Below, in pieces: positions 7,549-9,803 of a DNA stretch of 9,803 bases (positions within the stretch are counted from its first letter, which is position 1; the number at the start of each line of letters is the position of its first letter). The position numbers and the translations under genes are program-made. The stretch spans positions 1-9,803 of the forward strand of contig JAOUGF010000044.1 of NCBI GenBank assembly GCA_029857925.1, written 5' to 3'. Below the pieces are notes generated by a model. The model searched no databases. It had not been told where the DNA came from and saw only the letters and a program-made list of their open reading frames with translations. The stretch is from Gammaproteobacteria bacterium. GTDB lineage: Bacteria > Pseudomonadota > Gammaproteobacteria > S012-40.

Positions 7549-7575
7549 ATCAAAAACACAGACTGCCAGGTTGGA

Positions 7576-7603
7576 AGTGGCTATATTCCAGTATCATGCC
7601 ACT
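7576..7603. repeat. Inverted repeat in the mrcA leader
   Basis: AGTGGC (7576-7581) and GCCACT (7598-7603) are perfect complements separated by 16 bases. The pair lies 28-55 bases upstream of the mrcA ATG, where it could be an operator or a loose stem in the leader RNA. Six-base arms at this spacing can arise by chance. Confidence 0.3.
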
Positions 7604-7653
7604 CAGATTAGACCGCATATATAGCGAGTCATTATGACCTGTGTTGAATTAAA

Positions 7654-7682
7654 TTAAAAACAATTTAAGCTTATGATATTAT
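7654..7682 (+). promoter_or_regulatory. Candidate sigma-70 promoter for pilMNO
   Basis: TTAAAA (7654-7659, four of six consensus bases) and TATTAT (7677-7682, five of six) are 17 bases apart in the AT-rich block. Transcription would begin near 7689, so the message would open with the TGTCGA hairpin and carry a leader of about 113 bases before the pilM GTG. This is a match by eye to consensus only; other -10-like words are nearby. Confidence 0.35.
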
Positions 7683-7688
7683 GGTCAA

Positions 7689-7704
7689 TGTCGAAAACTC
7701 GACA
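7689..7704. repeat. Perfect hairpin TGTCGA-AAAC-TCGACA
   Basis: Six-base perfect arms (7689-7694 and 7699-7704) enclose a four-base loop. It falls at or just after the expected pilM transcription start. Its right arm overlaps GACAC (7701-7705), which can instead pair with GTGTC (7716-7720), so two mutually exclusive stems are possible. No T-run follows, so it is not a simple intrinsic terminator. Confidence 0.5.
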
Positions 7705-7744
7705 CTCCGGGGAGGGTGTCACGCGCATAAACTCAGTATTTCTC

Positions 7745-7764
7745 GTACTGTACCCTAATTAGGG
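7745..7764. repeat. Adjacent palindromes upstream of pilM
   Basis: GTACTGTAC (7745-7753) is a dyad around a central T. It abuts and shares one base with CCCTAATTAGGG (7753-7764), a perfect 12-base palindrome. The pair ends 37 bases before the pilM start. This is the form expected of a dimeric regulator's binding site, but I do not recognise the motif as that of a named regulator. Confidence 0.45.
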
Positions 7765-7801
7765 CGCGCGCAATGGCAACATCTACGGCAAAGGAATACT
7801 T

Positions 7802-8881
7802 GTGCAGTTATCTTGGTGGCCGCTACGTAAAAAAAACACCACTATATTGGGTTTGGATATCAGCTCCACAGCGGTAAAACTCATAGAGTTGACCGAGGAC
7901 CAGCATCGCCTGCGTGTCGACCACTATGCCGCCGAGCCCTTACCTCCGAATTCTGTCGTCGAAAAAACCATCACCGACCCCGAGGCAGTGGGCGAGGCGA
8001 TACGCCGTGTTGTACGCAATTCCGGCACCAAAAACAAACAAGTTGCAGTTGCAGTCGCCGGTTCCGCGGTGATTACCAAGTTGATCACGATGCCCGCAAA
8101 TCTCGAAGAACGTGAACTTTCCGCGCGTCTGGAGCTGGAGGCGGATCAATACATCCCATATCCGCTAGACGAAGTTGCGCTGGACTTTGAAGTGTTAGGC
8201 CCCTCAGCAAACCAACCGGACATGGTAGACGTGTTGTTGGCCGCCTGCCGTAAGGAAAATGTCGATGTGCGCGTGGCCGCCGTTGAACTTGGGGGCTTGC
8301 AGGCAAAAATCGTGGATGTGGAAGCGTTTGCGATGGAAAACGCGTTTTCACTGGTGGCCTCGCAATTGCCGGGTCATGGCGCGCATCGCACGGTGGCGGT
8401 CATTGATATCGGCGCCACGATGACCACCCTCAATGTCATTCACGATCGTCGCAGCGTGTATACGCGCGAACAAGTCTTTGGCGGCCAGCAACTCACCGAA
8501 GAAATTCAACGTCGCTACGGGCTTTCTTATGAAGAGGCAGGCCTCGCGAAGCGTAAGGGCGGCCTGCCGGACAATTATATCCCTGAGGTCATGGAGCCGT
8601 TTAAGGCTGCCATGGCACAACAAGTCAGCCGCTCCCTCCAATTCTACTATTCGTCGGGCCAACGCGCGGGTGAAACTGTGGAATATATTATGCTTGCGGG
8701 CGGTTGTGCCACAATTCCGGGGGTAGATGCGTTAATCGAACAGAAAATCGGTATCAAAACCGGTATCGCCAATCCGTTCGCGTCCATGATATTGTCTCCC
8801 GGCGTCAATGCGGCTTCCTTGGTGGATGACGCCCCCGCGATGATGATCGCCTGTGGCTTGGCATTGCGAGGGTTTGACTGA
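7802..8881 (+). CDS. pilM: Type IV pilus assembly protein PilM
   Basis: Cytoplasmic actin-like ATP-binding protein that docks on the N-terminal tail of PilN and links the pilus alignment complex to the motor side of the machine. It is 359 residues, normal for the family. ILGLDISSTAVKLIEL (15-30) is the first phosphate loop, VAVIDIGATMTTLNVI (198-213) the second, and IMLAGGCATIPGV (296-308) the adenosine-binding segment. VDVEAFAMENAF (171-182) is another well-kept PilM stretch. The start is GTG, chosen because AAGGA lies six bases upstream and because the N-terminus SWWPLRKK resembles the short basic lead of other PilM proteins. Codons 10-12 are AAA AAA AAC, an eight-A run forming an A AAA AAC slippery heptamer in frame. 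It is the first gene of the pilMNO unit and its stop shares one base with the pilN start. Confidence 0.96.
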   Translation: MQLSWWPLRKKNTTILGLDISSTAVKLIELTEDQHRLRVDHYAAEPLPPNSVVEKTITDPEAVGEAIRRVVRNSGTKNKQVAVAVAGSAVITKLITMPANLEERELSARLELEADQYIPYPLDEVALDFEVLGPSANQPDMVDVLLAACRKENVDVRVAAVELGGLQAKIVDVEAFAMENAFSLVASQLPGHGAHRTVAVIDIGATMTTLNVIHDRRSVYTREQVFGGQQLTEEIQRRYGLSYEEAGLAKRKGGLPDNYIPEVMEPFKAAMAQQVSRSLQFYYSSGQRAGETVEYIMLAGGCATIPGVDALIEQKIGIKTGIANPFASMILSPGVNAASLVDDAPAMMIACGLALRGFD

Positions 8882-9468
8882 TGGCGCGTATCAATCTTTT
8901 GCCTTGGCGCGAATCGGCGCGTAAGCAACGTGAAATTGAATTTTACATTTTGCTGGGTTTGGCCGCCGTTGGTTGCATTTTATTTCTTCTCTACCTGCAC
9001 ATGCGCATCGGTGTACAAATCGACACGCAAAGCAGGCGCAATGACTTTCTGGCCGGCCAAATCGCGTTGGTCGACAAAGATATCGGCGAAATCAAGAATC
9101 TTGAAAAGGACAAAGACAAGCTGTTGTCGCGCATGGCGATTATTCAGCAGCTTCAGACCAGCCGTTCCGCCGTCGTACACCTGGCGGAGACCCTGGTGCG
9201 TACACTGCCGGAGGGGACGCGCTTTCTGAAGATCGGCCTGCAAGGCAATGCGGTGGAACTCGTCGGCGTGGCCGACAGCCATGGCCGCGTATCGACGTTC
9301 ATGCGCAACCTGGAAAAATCCGGGTGGGTGAGCTCGCCGGAATTGGATGAAATAAACGACAATGTAAAGGAATTTCCCGGCATGTACTGGTTTTCGTTGC
9401 GCGCGACCTACGTGCCGAATTACGCCCCCCCGGCTGCGGGTGCAGGTGCAGGGAGCGCGGAATTATGA
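8881..9468 (+). CDS. pilN: Type IV pilus assembly protein PilN
   Basis: Bitopic inner-membrane protein of 195 residues that pairs with PilO in the periplasm and binds PilM through its cytoplasmic N-terminus. MARINLLPWRESARKQRE carries the INLLPWR motif that fits the PilM groove. A single membrane helix spans about 23-41. A coiled-coil stretch rich in Lys, Asp and Leu (about 47-92) and a ferredoxin-like periplasmic domain (about 98-180) follow. The C-terminus ends in a Pro/Ala/Gly tail (PPAAGAGAGSAEL). The ATG overlaps the pilM stop by one base (TGATG), with GAGGG eight bases upstream, so translation is probably coupled. Confidence 0.95.
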   Translation: MARINLLPWRESARKQREIEFYILLGLAAVGCILFLLYLHMRIGVQIDTQSRRNDFLAGQIALVDKDIGEIKNLEKDKDKLLSRMAIIQQLQTSRSAVVHLAETLVRTLPEGTRFLKIGLQGNAVELVGVADSHGRVSTFMRNLEKSGWVSSPELDEINDNVKEFPGMYWFSLRATYVPNYAPPAAGAGAGSAEL

Positions 9469-9803
9469 ACCTAAATGAGTTGAAGGAACTCGACTTTAAT
9501 AATATCGGGGATTGGCCGCAAAGTGCCAGAAATATCGCCATTTCAGTGATTGCGCTGGTGATTTTCGCGGTAGGTTATTGGTTTGATACACGCTTTCAAG
9601 TGGAACAACTCTCAGCACTTCAAAGCAAGGAAAACGAACTCAAACAAACCTTCGAGATGAGGGCCAGCCGGGCGGCTAATTTAGAGGCGTATAAAAAGCA
9701 GATGGAGGAAATTCGCAAGAATTTTCGCTTGATGTTGCGCCAGTTGCCCAATAAAAATGAAGTCGCCTCATTGTTAGACGATATCACCCAAACCGGAATC
9801 AAT
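9465..9803 (+). CDS. pilO: Type IV pilus assembly protein PilO, N-terminal part (runs off the window)
   Basis: The first 113 codons of PilO, the periplasmic partner of PilN. It starts MNLNELKELDFNNIGDWPQS, a typical PilO opening. A membrane helix spans about residues 24-40 (IAISVIALVIFAVGYWF). A coiled coil follows (about 45-90, with heptad-like Leu spacing and many Lys/Glu). LRQLPNKNEVASLLDDI (91-107) is the conserved entry to the periplasmic fold. The ATG overlaps the pilN stop by four bases (ATGA), with GGGAG nine bases upstream. The frame has no stop before the window end, so the remaining half of the gene, and probably pilP and pilQ, lie beyond it. Confidence 0.93.
   Translation, partial: MNLNELKELDFNNIGDWPQSARNIAISVIALVIFAVGYWFDTRFQVEQLSALQSKENELKQTFEMRASRAANLEAYKKQMEEIRKNFRLMLRQLPNKNEVASLLDDITQTGIN

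Larger units (their letters stand above)
7549..7801. promoter_or_regulatory. Divergent regulatory region between mrcA and pilM
   Basis: This 253-base gap is the largest non-coding stretch in the window. It has an AT-rich block around 7641-7682 and several short dyads, listed separately. No open frame in it has a plausible start, ribosome binding site and length. Minus-strand -10-like sequences for mrcA include CATAAT and TATATA in the 7610-7636 area, but none has a convincing -35. A good sigma-54 site (GG-N10-GC) was looked for upstream of pilM and not found. Confidence 0.7.

Noticed and set aside
7772..7788. Possible sigma-54 promoter TGGCA...GGCA just upstream of pilM.
   Set aside because: The GG-to-GC spacing is 11 instead of 10 bases, and the start would fall on the pilM ribosome binding site.

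Overview
The window looks like ordinary chromosomal core of a Gram-negative gammaproteobacterium with moderate GC. It carries LPS inner-core and lipid A genes, a TolC-type outer-membrane channel, a class A penicillin-binding protein of the gammaproteobacterial PBP1a type, and the start of a type IV pilus pilMNO operon divergent from that PBP. The divergent mrcA/pilM pair is a familiar arrangement in gammaproteobacteria such as Pseudomonas. The genus cannot be told from the sequence. No insertion sequence, integrase, tRNA, rRNA or CRISPR array was seen, and no break in codon style that would suggest recent transfer.

Layout, left to right. Positions 4-1335 (+) hold a tolC-family gene. Facing it is a two-gene minus-strand unit, gmhA (3350-2793) then waaA (2784-1414), separated by 8 bases. 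A 72-base divergent gap (3351-3422) with a perfect minus-strand -10 box separates gmhA from lpxL on the plus strand (3423-4340). Convergent with lpxL is a second minus-strand unit: mrcA (7548-5041), then a small conserved-looking nucleotidyltransferase-fold gene (5008-4361). A 253-base regulatory gap (7549-7801), the largest non-coding stretch, separates mrcA from pilM (7802-8881), pilN (8881-9468) and the 5' part of pilO (9465 to the window end), all on the plus strand with overlapping stop and start codons.

The genes share a cell-envelope theme. GmhA makes the heptose precursor of the LPS inner core. WaaA adds Kdo to lipid IVA. LpxL acylates the Kdo-modified lipid A precursor, so the WaaA product is its preferred substrate. 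PBP1a polymerises and cross-links peptidoglycan. PilM, PilN and PilO form the cytoplasmic and inner-membrane alignment subcomplex of the type IV pilus machine, whose envelope-spanning parts (PilP, PilQ) would be expected just past the right edge. TolC would serve as an outer-membrane exit duct for efflux or type I secretion.

I do not see a clearly new biological system. The least explained items are the nucleotidyltransferase-like protein with an Asp-x-Asn in place of the usual Asp-x-Asp, the cluster of dyads in the mrcA/pilM gap, the near-symmetric -10 region between gmhA and lpxL, the low-complexity C-terminal tail on WaaA, and an A8 slippery tract early in pilM.
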